A stretch of 42,015 bases of DNA from a virus. Under the pieces are notes generated by a model. The model saw only the letters and a list, made by a program, of their open reading frames with translations. It was not told the DNA's origin and did no database searches. The position numbers were made by a program, and so were the translations under genes. The stretch's first letter is position 1. Every line of letters starts with the position of its first letter. Positions 9,001-14,899 of this stretch are shown here, in pieces. The stretch spans positions 1-42,015 of IMG/VR virus record IMGVR_UViG_3300023184_000244; one strand, written 5' to 3'.

Positions 9001-10630
9001 GGATGGGGTTAGGCGTTAAGGCAATGGCTGCTGGGTCAATGCCGTGGTTGGCTGCATCGGTAACAAGTTCTGCTTGGTAGATCGATGCTTGACCTTGCGC
9101 ATACGCACCTCGAAGGCCTGCAACGCGCCCGTTATTAAGTGCTTTAAGCGTGCCTGCTTGCTCGGAAGCAAAACCTGCATTGATGCTGCCATCAGCGTGG
9201 TGTGAAGCTTCGACTGAATCAGCTGAGACCACCGCATAGCGAAAAGGTACGCGCTGACCATCAGACATCACTGCGACATCGCTTTTACCAAAATGGCCCT
9301 CGGGTATCGCAGATGCATCATCGCCTTGAGCAAAGACCATCGGTGCACCCGAATCAGGCGTTCGACTCGGCCCAAGCCTAAAGTAATCGGGTGCTCGTGC
9401 AATCGATTGCATTTGCGCTACGGCCGCTAAACGTGATCGATCTCGGTTTTGCAGCGTTGGATCAACCGCTTGATCGCTTTGGTTAGCCGAATCAACGCCT
9501 GGCGCTGCAAGGTTGACATCCGGTAGAACGCTCTGTGATGCATTGCGATCCGTTGAGGACTGCGCGGATGCCTGCTGCGTGTCACTTGGTAGCGTTACAT
9601 CTGACCCTACACGATCTGCCCTTCCCGTCAGATTCATCGAAGCAGCTTGTTCGATGGGCGCTTGCTGGCTACTTGGCCGATCACCGTTGGCACGCTTCAT
9701 CGACCAAAGCGCTTGGGGCACGCTCTGTGAAAGTCCGGCCGCTGATTCAAGCACGGCGCCATACACATCGGGTTTACCTGTGGCTGCAAGCTCACCGAGA
9801 TACTCACCCGTACCCTCGCCCACCGTCTCAAGCGCAACGCCGGTGCCCAGTTGTGCGGCCCGTGTTCCCAAGCCAGGCGCCGATCGTCCGGCTGCAGCAC
9901 CTGCCCGATTCAAAGTCTTGGCAAGCTTGCCACCAAGCCCCAGTGTAGCTGCATCAACGCCAGTAATCACCGCACCTTTGATGGCACCTTCTCTGAGCGC
10001 ATCGTTGCGCTCAGCCGGTGTAAAACCGTCTTGTGCCTTATCAATAGCCTTTGAGCCGGTCTCAAGTGCCGTATTGCCTAAGAACATCCCACCTAAAAAG
10101 CCAGCTGTGCCAAGCACCGGAACGGCAATCGGGGCAAAGGGGCCTGTGAGTGCACCAAGGGCAGCACCTCCCTTAGCACCCGCAACGCCCGTGCCTAGTG
10201 AAACCACGGTGTTGGGTAATTGACTGGCAACAAATTGTGCTGCGCCTGATTTGTTCTCAAGCATCGATGTACCGACATTTTGGATTGCAGACAGCACACT
10301 GGGATCTGAGTCAGCCGCCTTACGTTTGGCAATCTCATCCATCAACGCACGCTGAGCGCTTGGTTGCTGTGTCTGAGCATCGCGCTCAGCCGTTGCCGAT
10401 TTTTCTACACCCGCCCTATCGTCAAGCACCGTATCAAGCGATGCTGAAAGCGATCGGCCCGTGCTCTTTGCACCTTGCCAGATCGCAGAGCCTAGATCGC
10501 TTACTTCATCGGTCAAGCTTCTTAGCTTAGGCGTGGCAGAGATCCCGACTTCGGCAAAGAGATCACGCCCGCCTTGTGCATCGCGGCGAGAAGGTGTGAT
10601 TCCGGCTTCTTGAAAGAGGTCGCGGGGCAT
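3011..10630 (-). CDS. Giant phage polyvalent virion protein (2539 aa), RadC/JAB-like and HELLH domains
   Basis: One uninterrupted 2539-residue frame, the largest gene here and the last of the late region. The N terminus repeats a short tag (DLFQEAGI, DLFAEVGI). Around residues 150-240 it is Gly/Ala-rich and hydrophobic (VPVLGTAGFLGGMFLG). A RadC/JAB-type segment at about 960-1070 carries the metal motif HNHPSG followed by SQAD. Near residue 1407 there is a zincin-like AVHELLHHAERM. Long Ala/Glu-rich helices follow. The C-terminal part (YNPIFGIINFARDLQSGLLNL, then FYNNIKRLNKIENEY) resembles large polyvalent-protein-associated domains. Proteins of this type are known to be packaged and injected with phage or conjugative DNA, where they act on host defences or DNA. 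The exact substrate here is unknown. It forms its own block behind motif site 10662-10672, 31 bases upstream. An IS66 copy lies 8 bases past the stop. Confidence 0.85.
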   Translation of the reverse strand: MPRDLFQEAGITPSRRDAQGGRDLFAEVGISATPKLRSLTDEVSDLGSAIWQGAKSTGRSLSASLDTVLDDRAGVEKSATAERDAQTQQPSAQRALMDEIAKRKAADSDPSVLSAIQNVGTSMLENKSGAAQFVASQLPNTVVSLGTGVAGAKGGAALGALTGPFAPIAVPVLGTAGFLGGMFLGNTALETGSKAIDKAQDGFTPAERNDALREGAIKGAVITGVDAATLGLGGKLAKTLNRAGAAAGRSAPGLGTRAAQLGTGVALETVGEGTGEYLGELAATGKPDVYGAVLESAAGLSQSVPQALWSMKRANGDRPSSQQAPIEQAASMNLTGRADRVGSDVTLPSDTQQASAQSSTDRNASQSVLPDVNLAAPGVDSANQSDQAVDPTLQNRDRSRLAAVAQMQSIARAPDYFRLGPSRTPDSGAPMVFAQGDDASAIPEGHFGKSDVAVMSDGQRVPFRYAVVSADSVEASHHADGSINAGFASEQAGTLKALNNGRVAGLRGAYAQGQASIYQAELVTDAANHGIDPAAIALTPNPILVRVYSEQSNTANMAQKSQAQGLGMSPVELAKQDAKLMDSSVLTAYQDGDVANAENRDFVRAFVGKLAASGQDIATLMNAQGHLSPAGRTRIQAALAQAAFDDSDLVAELFDSMDTEIKGIGEALKQVAGHWANMRDSARIGAIDSKQDVTTDLMDAVGLIKRARQERRSLYELLRQPDLQTGQPPNESVQALVKLFYQGEFLTRPVAKDKVAAKLKAFVEQALQTKPEPGFFGDAPSALDNLRSVNGLSNDALPSDGQASQEKGLSGVNTDSPSRAVANPVTPNLAADPILGPSRVYDPAAAVQPSSLSSTRDPNVGSQSDLAQELEQNTLLREPGPLDRAGSFDQSLPTDLFPESLDGLQELPPALQTKVRQASKRSRSVRAADSDGASAPEPRLSLRPDPFLPGIYHYSSQLVRVGERDLPVSRVNNWTDAASALAALSQYAVEHFDVLITDASGKPLAVIGSFKGAINQAAVYPNTVLAEALRLEGAAKAWGVHNHPSGTSMLSQADRNLSRALGQSFEPSSVQWQGLAALGVDAQGRGRFQAVDDQGQTIEGELITRAPSVKVPMAERTILRQNALMPVITGPQSAKDIIRSFAPKGVPGIVFADAQYRVTAFVPINPKDAKALRIDARFDALINAATQAGAQAALLANPNSAMDQDAIGNLASALGKLDIQLLDVIDLASGQSAAELGTMPRVSQQVNDLAQAKRKERMRYAFEGYGDGSDPPAIPRVQAARRLDGLIAKLDDGSLDAAGFEREIRKLSDALQGVVQAKSDKRLARPRQRGEGQIRERLIRAQRQGDLEPETVAFALWALDQNPALASQLAISIQKPKADGTAGQYNPAMQLMRLFKGADARETAVHELLHHAERMMPTAFQEAIRSVWLTRYTAALEVASTAEREALALIPFAMAGDTQATNQLRQAILDGPLNYEDHYALVNPSEYWAVNASALLAKRFDAKDSIWKQIAVWFSELIEKAKDLLGLESEAALLRALKRLLDPKQTSGEGEYFVSSRMLYDMGDGSLSDLDRSESNDANDNSNTPSPNTASPNTASSNPSGPNTTNPNDPNRNAWTQLKDRVASLLTPQAFDHVLYNFQDKYIDLKRIRDHIRSMGGVITDLNDAYLGEELYHKRLAFRVERFLSHELTPLLKALHDAGIALADFERYLHARHAPEANAAMAKRNPSEAELEAQRNESAAEVARLEQALQSAQAQGAATKAISEALDAARERQRAWSTVQAFQGTETERLSLSGMSDEAAAAVMAAVDPAKRESFEAAAAQVDAINEKTLTLLEAYGLMDAETLAAWRKAYQHYVPLHRDEAHPTTTAHPVGLGFSVRGAAARQRVGSLERVTNILGHIAQQREAAVTRGEKDRVTRKLYLMAAQNPDSELWAVDKPPTVRVLDPVTGTARTMVDPNYKNLPYVVMLRVGGKDAAITFNERNAQALRLAQSIKNLDIGDLHAAISLIAKGTRWFASINTQYNPIFGIINFARDLQSGLLNLSTTAIAGKEREVASGVWPALKAIYRAQRGASDGEQSHWQARWLQMQAAGGTTGYRDLFADATERSAALARTLQSFERGQVSHAAHALLDWLSDYNEAMENAVRLAAFDVALGSGLSQERAASLAKNLTVNFNRKGRQSREIGALYAFFNASIQGTARLAQTLTGPLGRKIMLGGVMLGAVNTMLAMALMGGGDDGDDAWEKIPEFVKEKNLIIPISRTEYLSLPLPLGFHFLPNIGRLSVEMMAGGRDHSPASQLGKLLQVLLDAFNPLGGSQSVSQLVTPTIADPAVALAQNQDWTGRPIYRENHNPLNPQPGMALVKDAATPWSKGIAQAINTISGGTAYQPGAWSPTPDQIDYVIGQLTGGVGREIGKLAQTLTAPFTGDELPAHKVPLLGRLYGSTKGISGESELFYNNIKRLNKIENEYKGRMKVGEDADAYRKQEPLVDQIGLGNQAEAAVSKLRRLRREEQLRADPGWQDRVKDIDQQIEAVMRGVNRAVK

Positions 10631-10661
10631 GGCGTCTGAGTAGAATGTGGACGTTCAGATA

Positions 10662-10672
10662 TGCCATGCTTG
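10662..10672 (-). promoter_or_regulatory. Late-region motif copy 1 (CAAGCATGGCA)
   Basis: An exact copy of the 11-base word, 31 bases upstream of the start of the polyvalent-protein gene and reading toward it. Four other exact copies precede the other phage blocks. It lies between two divergent genes. I infer a phage-specific promoter or activator site; no good sigma70 -10/-35 pair overlaps it. Confidence 0.6.
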
Positions 10673-10691
10673 AAAAGCCTCACACAATCCG

Positions 10692-11573
10692 ATGCTAAAA
10701 GTACTCCCAAGAGAGCCAATTCCTGATTGGCTGATCCGATATTCTCCTGGCGACCCGATCGACTTTCAGGCGGTCTTTAATGAATCTGTTTACTACCCTG
10801 CTTGTTACTTTGATTTCGATGTGCTTAATCTATGCGTAGGGTTCAGTCATAGTTTTGTATACGTCGATAATTTTTCTCTTTATTCCCCAGCAGCAACGAA
10901 GGAGGATGTCTACGAATCAATACGCTCGCGCTTCTGGGGCTATCGACCGATCTTTCAGTGTGAGTTCTCGCAGTCTCAAATGGCTGGAAAATTTGATTAC
11001 CGTGTTGAACCTCTACAGCGAGGCGATGGAGTTCGCGATGCAGGACTTCCGGCACAGCCATTCTTCGCAATTCTTTCAATCCTCGAGCCGATCGAGTTAA
11101 GTGAAGCTACTCGCAAAGCGCTACGCGTCAGATCGCCCGAGTCAACGAGAATCGATGTTAACGAAAGGTTTGCATTTTTGTATATTTGCGACGATGGTCT
11201 TGATGCCTTTCAAAACTACTATCTGTCTCACCGCGTTAGGCCAAAGGGGATCGCCATTATCGAACCCGGAGATGCATTCGGTGGAAACTGGACAAGCTAT
11301 CGCAAGGAAACTGCAGTCTTTAGTCGTACTGTGCGCAGTAACCCAGCCGGCGTTCCAGAACTACTAGTCGTTGGAGGAAGGGATCGATGGGGCAGTGGGC
11401 AATATAGGCAAAAGTTGTGGTCAGATTACCCTTACAGAAACTATTATTTTAGAGACCGAGGAAAAGCTATCGGCACCTGGTCAAGAACGAAATGGAACAG
11501 CACCGATAAATACATCCTTAGCGAAGAATCCGATGCTACAACCCCAACCTTCTTCTCACCTCATCCTCGCTAA
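10692..11573 (+). CDS. Unknown forward-strand cargo protein (293 aa)
   Basis: I do not recognise this protein. It has 293 residues, is rich in aromatic residues (YYPACYFDFDVLNLCVGFSH; FRDRGKAIGTWSRT), and has no signal peptide or membrane helix. The length, composition and lack of stops support a real gene. It runs opposite to the surrounding phage genes, begins 20 bases behind motif site 10662-10672, and its 3' end overlaps the convergent gene at 11536 by 38 bases. That layout is typical of a moron, a cargo gene slipped between phage blocks. The ribosome binding site before its ATG is weak. A role in exclusion, defence or host fitness is possible but not shown. Confidence 0.65.
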   Translation: MLKVLPREPIPDWLIRYSPGDPIDFQAVFNESVYYPACYFDFDVLNLCVGFSHSFVYVDNFSLYSPAATKEDVYESIRSRFWGYRPIFQCEFSQSQMAGKFDYRVEPLQRGDGVRDAGLPAQPFFAILSILEPIELSEATRKALRVRSPESTRIDVNERFAFLYICDDGLDAFQNYYLSHRVRPKGIAIIEPGDAFGGNWTSYRKETAVFSRTVRSNPAGVPELLVVGGRDRWGSGQYRQKLWSDYPYRNYYFRDRGKAIGTWSRTKWNSTDKYILSEESDATTPTFFSPHPR

Positions 11574-12906
11574 GCCCGTACTTCTTCGCCGTTGCTGCGA
11601 TATCCTCTGCTGTAACGTTCTGCAACTTAGCACCTGGCGAAGTATTACTTTTAGATTGCTCTGGAAATAAGTACCGCATGGCGGCATCGGTCGCTTCTTG
11701 AGCACGTTGTGCATTACCCATATTCGCTGCAAGTGCCTTAGCAAAGATATCGGCCCGCACGCGCTCGGGTGATTCGGTCTTTAAGGTGGTTGCCATGCGC
11801 AGTCCTTCAGCCATGTCTTTGGCAAGCCCTGCCCGGATGTAAGCGGCTGCCAACCGCACTTCGGCAGGTTGATCTTTGCCTGCATCAGGTATCACGGGAA
11901 TCACGCCACGCTTTACCGCATCAAGTTCTGCAGGCGTTGCGGTGGGGTTCTTTTCCAAATAATAAAGCGATGCAGCAGCTTGCTTGGCTTTCGCATCGGC
12001 TCTGTCTTCACTGTCAAACTGCAATCGCTTGGCTGCACGCTGATCGGCATTTCGATTCAAAACGAAGCTTTGCTCTTTGGCTTGCGCATCGTTTGCTGAG
12101 GTTACAAGCTGTCCGGTTTGGGTGTTGCTGCGCGTGATGAGATCAGCAAGCTCCTTATTCACGCTACTGACAAGCGCTATCGACTCGGCACCCAATCCAG
12201 CATCGGCCATGAGCTTAGCCGCTACAAGTTGCCTTGCCTGGGGTTCGGAAAGTTCAATCGTCTTGGCTGGGTTACCTTTAGCGTCCGTTGTTAAAAACTG
12301 ATAGCCATTGGCCGTCTTGCCTGTAAAAAGTAGCGGTATCTGACTTTGGTTGGTGTTAAGCATCGAAGCTTGTGCCATGACCTGATCACTTGGAAGGCGG
12401 GCTGCTTCGTCTAAAAAGCCTTGCTGCTTTAAGCCTCGTGTCTCACCTTCAAGCGTTCGCAAGGCATTAAAGTCGCGATTAAGAATCGCTGCATCGATCA
12501 GTCGACGATTAAGTCCAAGCCTGTAATCGGCAGTGCTTGGATCGGTTGCCTTTTTTACCGTAAGCGCCGCTTCATGGTTTGCTGCCGATCCACCGTGTGA
12601 TGGCGGTAGCGGCTGGCCTGAAAGTGCTGCCTGATCAGCGGCTTCAAAATCGGCATCCAATGCAGCATTGGTTGCTTGCCGATCAATGCCTTGGGTGTAG
12701 TCCCGAATGCCACCCATCACCGTTTGCAGATCGTTTTGTCTTTTAGCCTCAAGGCGCGCTTGATCGAGTTGTAATTGAAGGCCTTCGCGTTGCATCGCCC
12801 AGCGCTCTTCTTCACGCTTTTGTAAGGCGGCTCGTTCAGCGTGCGCAAGCGCTTGGGTGTAAGCACCCTGCCCCATGGCAAAACCGGATTGAAAGGCGCC
12901 TGCCAT
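11536..12906 (-). CDS. Phage internal virion-type protein (456 aa), coiled coil
   Basis: A 456-residue, highly helical, Ala/Gln-rich protein. Residues about 20-60 (AERAALQKREEERWAMQREG, then LQLDQARLEAKRQND) form an obvious coiled coil. A second charged helical part rich in Ala, Lys and Asp lies near 260-310, and the C terminus ends in a short helix (EDIAATAKKYGLSEDEVRRR). The pattern fits podovirus internal or ejection proteins, which form the conduit or travel with the DNA, and the position just before the polyvalent-protein block fits too. No catalytic motif is seen. It starts 3 bases after the preceding gene's stop, so the two are co-translated. The 3' end overlaps the opposing unknown gene. 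Confidence 0.7.
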   Translation of the reverse strand: MAGAFQSGFAMGQGAYTQALAHAERAALQKREEERWAMQREGLQLQLDQARLEAKRQNDLQTVMGGIRDYTQGIDRQATNAALDADFEAADQAALSGQPLPPSHGGSAANHEAALTVKKATDPSTADYRLGLNRRLIDAAILNRDFNALRTLEGETRGLKQQGFLDEAARLPSDQVMAQASMLNTNQSQIPLLFTGKTANGYQFLTTDAKGNPAKTIELSEPQARQLVAAKLMADAGLGAESIALVSSVNKELADLITRSNTQTGQLVTSANDAQAKEQSFVLNRNADQRAAKRLQFDSEDRADAKAKQAAASLYYLEKNPTATPAELDAVKRGVIPVIPDAGKDQPAEVRLAAAYIRAGLAKDMAEGLRMATTLKTESPERVRADIFAKALAANMGNAQRAQEATDAAMRYLFPEQSKSNTSPGAKLQNVTAEDIAATAKKYGLSEDEVRRRLGL

Positions 12907-12909
12907 CGC

Positions 12910-13725
12910 TTATCGCTTAGGCGGCAGAAGACTGCCAAGCGCCCAGCTCGTCCCCACACCCGCTACGGCACCCAAGATGGTGTTTAAGGGATTGCTTGAT
13001 GCAGCGATTTGATCTTGTGAGCTTTTAAACTGCGCCTGCGCATTAAACATGCCCGTAGCGTTTGCGCCCATGCGCGCTGCCACATCGGAAGCCATCCCAA
13101 AGCCTGCGTTCATGCCGCCTGCCCCAGCATTGGCGATATTGACCCCATTAGCGGCAAAGCCAGCACCGGCCCCTGTTGCAGCCATCCCCATGGCGGGATA
13201 ACCCGCTAGCGCATTGCTTGCCCGATCCGTTAAGGCGTAGCCTTCTTGTCTTGCGCTGCGTCTTCCCATGTTTTTTGAACCGGCTAAAAGCGCTGCTGCA
13301 CCCAGACTTGCCCGCGGATCGTTGGCTTGTTGGGTAAAGGGCGACACGCCTCGTCTTGCCTGCATGCGAGCGGTTTGGTCTTGCGCCTGACTGATGGCAG
13401 CTTGAGCGTCTGCGCCTGCCTCAGCTGCAAACTGATCCGTGCGCTGCTTGGCGTTAAACCCCGTTGCATCTGAAACCAGTTGATCTTGAGCGTTCGATAA
13501 AAGATTGCGCCTGGTGAGCATCCAGCTGCGATCGGCTTGTGAATCAGTGACCGCTTGCTTTGCTGTATCGAGTGCAAATTGGGTTTGCGCTTTTTGTAGC
13601 GGAAGCATCTCGTTGGCATTGGCCATGATTTGCGTGATCACATCGTCTTGGATACCCATAGAGCGCAACTGCGCTTCCACCAAGCGCGGATCAGGCGGTG
13701 GTGCAGATGAACTTTTTGAGCCCAT
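12910..13725 (-). CDS. Phage virion-associated protein (271 aa), Gly/Ala-rich C terminus
   Basis: I place the start at the ATG at 13725 (MGSKSSSAPPPDPRLVEAQL), two bases past the GNAT gene's stop. GAGGAG sits about 11 bases ahead, which is better than the longer frame to 13782. The first half is helical and Gln/Ala-rich. The second half (from about residue 170) is Gly/Ala/Met-rich (GMAATGAGAGFAANGVNIAN), followed by a hydrophobic Gly-rich end (TILGAVAGVGTSWALGSLLP) that could insert in a membrane. Similar small proteins sit beside internal virion proteins in podoviruses, so an ejection or tail-tube role is likely. The exact function is unknown. Confidence 0.65.
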   Translation of the reverse strand: MGSKSSSAPPPDPRLVEAQLRSMGIQDDVITQIMANANEMLPLQKAQTQFALDTAKQAVTDSQADRSWMLTRRNLLSNAQDQLVSDATGFNAKQRTDQFAAEAGADAQAAISQAQDQTARMQARRGVSPFTQQANDPRASLGAAALLAGSKNMGRRSARQEGYALTDRASNALAGYPAMGMAATGAGAGFAANGVNIANAGAGGMNAGFGMASDVAARMGANATGMFNAQAQFKSSQDQIAASSNPLNTILGAVAGVGTSWALGSLLPPKR

Positions 13726-13727
13726 AC

Positions 13728-14168
13728 TTAGTAGCGCTCCTCGGTATCGACACGCCCCAAATAGCGACACTCCGCTTTCCACATCACATAAAGCAGCACA
13801 TCGCCACCGTCAGCTGCAGCACCGAGTAAGCGCGCCTCTTCGCGAAACCCCAAATGCTCATTAAATCGCCTGGCATCGGTATTGGATGCATCCACGTAGC
13901 CCGAGATTCGATCGACACCGCAGATCAAAAAGGCGTAGGAGAAGACAGCGAGCAAGTAGTCACGCTGCAGCCACTTTCTTCCCTTTTCAGCTGCCACATG
14001 CATCCAAAGATTGTGGCGATTAATGCCTTCAAACATGACGCCTGCCACAAGCTTGCCATCGCGCGTTAGGCCAAGCGCAACGTTGTCATCCGTCACGCGC
14101 AGTCCGGGCAAGTGCTGACGCATGAACGCCGCAACGCGCTCGACTGAAAAATCAAAAGCATGGGTCAT
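13728..14168 (-). CDS. GNAT-like acetyltransferase domain protein (phage)
   Basis: 146 residues with the outline of a GNAT fold: a variable N terminus, a strand with VALGLTRDGKLVAGVMFEGI, a central helix region (LLAVFSYAFLICGVDRISG), then YVDASNTDARRFNEHLGFREEARL. That last segment is the usual late GNAT segment, where Asn and a helix contact the cofactor. The acyl-CoA loop (Q/RxxGxG/A) is not obvious, so substrate and activity are uncertain. Proteins like this recur among structural genes of Burkholderiales podoviruses. It is the first gene of a four-gene block, and motif copy 14179-14189 lies only 10 bases before its ATG. Confidence 0.7.
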   Translation of the reverse strand: MTHAFDFSVERVAAFMRQHLPGLRVTDDNVALGLTRDGKLVAGVMFEGINRHNLWMHVAAEKGRKWLQRDYLLAVFSYAFLICGVDRISGYVDASNTDARRFNEHLGFREEARLLGAAADGGDVLLYVMWKAECRYLGRVDTEERY

Positions 14169-14178
14169 TCGCCGAGCC

Positions 14179-14189
14179 TGCCATGCTTG
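14179..14189 (-). promoter_or_regulatory. Late-region motif copy 2 (CAAGCATGGCA)
   Basis: An exact copy, 10 bases before the ATG of the GNAT-like gene and just after a strong hairpin (14196-14225). The very short distance means that, if this is a promoter with a start point downstream of the word, the leader would be nearly absent. This site constrains models of what the motif does. Confidence 0.6.
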
Positions 14190-14195
14190 GGGGGT

Positions 14196-14225
14196 GCACC
14201 GAAGGCCAGCGAAGACCCTCGGTGC
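14196..14225 (-). terminator. Strong hairpin upstream of motif copy 2
   Basis: The arms GCACCGAAGG (14196-14205) and CCCTCGGTGC (14216-14225) pair at 9 of 10 positions around a 10-base loop. There is no T-run. It lies between the 14426-14899 gene and the next block, where readthrough would need to stop, so a terminator or RNA-processing role is likely. Confidence 0.4.
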
Positions 14226-14355
14226 GGTGGAAAGTAAAGGCAGATTCCGTGCTTTCCGTCACGGCGCACGGAGTTGCAGAACGCATCACGGCCCCACTCA
14301 GTCCTGCAAAACCAGCGCACGCTCACATCTGCCAGGCTAGTGAACCGGCTCGAAA

Positions 14356-14433
14356 ATGAAGTGGGGTGTCTACAACATCCGCACCGAGATGGACTCGGTA
14401 CAAGAGCGATTACGGCGATTTGTGATCAATTAG
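14356..14433 (+). CDS. Possible 25-codon forward-strand small ORF
   Basis: ATG at 14356 to TAG at 14433 encodes 25 residues beginning MKWGVYNIRTEMDSV, with a natural-looking amphipathic composition. It overlaps the convergent 14426 gene by 8 bases. It occupies the same place behind a motif copy as the forward-strand cargo genes at the other four sites, which is the main reason to list it. No clear ribosome binding site is present. It may equally be a remnant of a larger gene. Confidence 0.25.
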   Translation: MKWGVYNIRTEMDSVQERLRRFVIN

Positions 14434-14899
14434 ATAACGCACCCTTTGAAAATGCCTGGGTATCGACTTCGGGCCAGATTAGCTGGTAGGGATCTTCTTG
14501 TAGCGTGATGTCTCGCAGCGCCTGGCGATAGGCCTGCCAAGCAGTAAAGCGCGCTTCACCTAAACGTGTTCGGGCAGAGAGCGTATCGGTCCAATCCGAA
14601 GCGCTTAACTTTTGGTTGCGCTCACGGCGTACGACGGACCAAGCAAGTACCTCGTCCTTCACCCAGCACTTTTGACCGTAGTCAAAGCGCATCATCGGGT
14701 GAGGCGCCTCGCCCATGGGTAGCACTTCACCGTCTTTCACATAAGCCTCAAAGGCAATCACCGGTTCATGCCAGGATAGTCGCGTTAAGCCCTCTGGGGT
14801 TTCTTGGGCATCACACAGCGATGCGCTTCCCACGACGCATTGTCGAATCTTCCCTTGCTCGTCATGAAAGATAACGCTCACGGTTTCGCCATCGCTCAT
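14426..14899 (-). CDS. Phage fibre-associated / tail assembly chaperone-like protein (157 aa)
   Basis: I place the start at 14899 (MSDGETVSVIFHDEQGKIR) because its ATG overlaps the fibre gene's stop as ATGA. The longer frame to 15007 only reads into the fibre gene. The C-terminal part (ARTRLGEARFTAWQAYRQAL, RDITLQEDPYQLIWPE) is the kind of ending seen in phage tail-fibre assembly chaperone-like proteins. Its coupling to a fibre gene supports that reading. It is the last gene of the long capsid-tail block. Confidence 0.65.
   Translation of the reverse strand: MSDGETVSVIFHDEQGKIRQCVVGSASLCDAQETPEGLTRLSWHEPVIAFEAYVKDGEVLPMGEAPHPMMRFDYGQKCWVKDEVLAWSVVRRERNQKLSASDWTDTLSARTRLGEARFTAWQAYRQALRDITLQEDPYQLIWPEVDTQAFSKGALSN

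Noticed and set aside
9513-10223. 236-codon forward frame inside the giant gene
   Set aside because: Antisense of the polyvalent gene's Ala/Gly-rich N-terminal region; the Pro/Ser/Ala-rich product is a codon-bias artefact.
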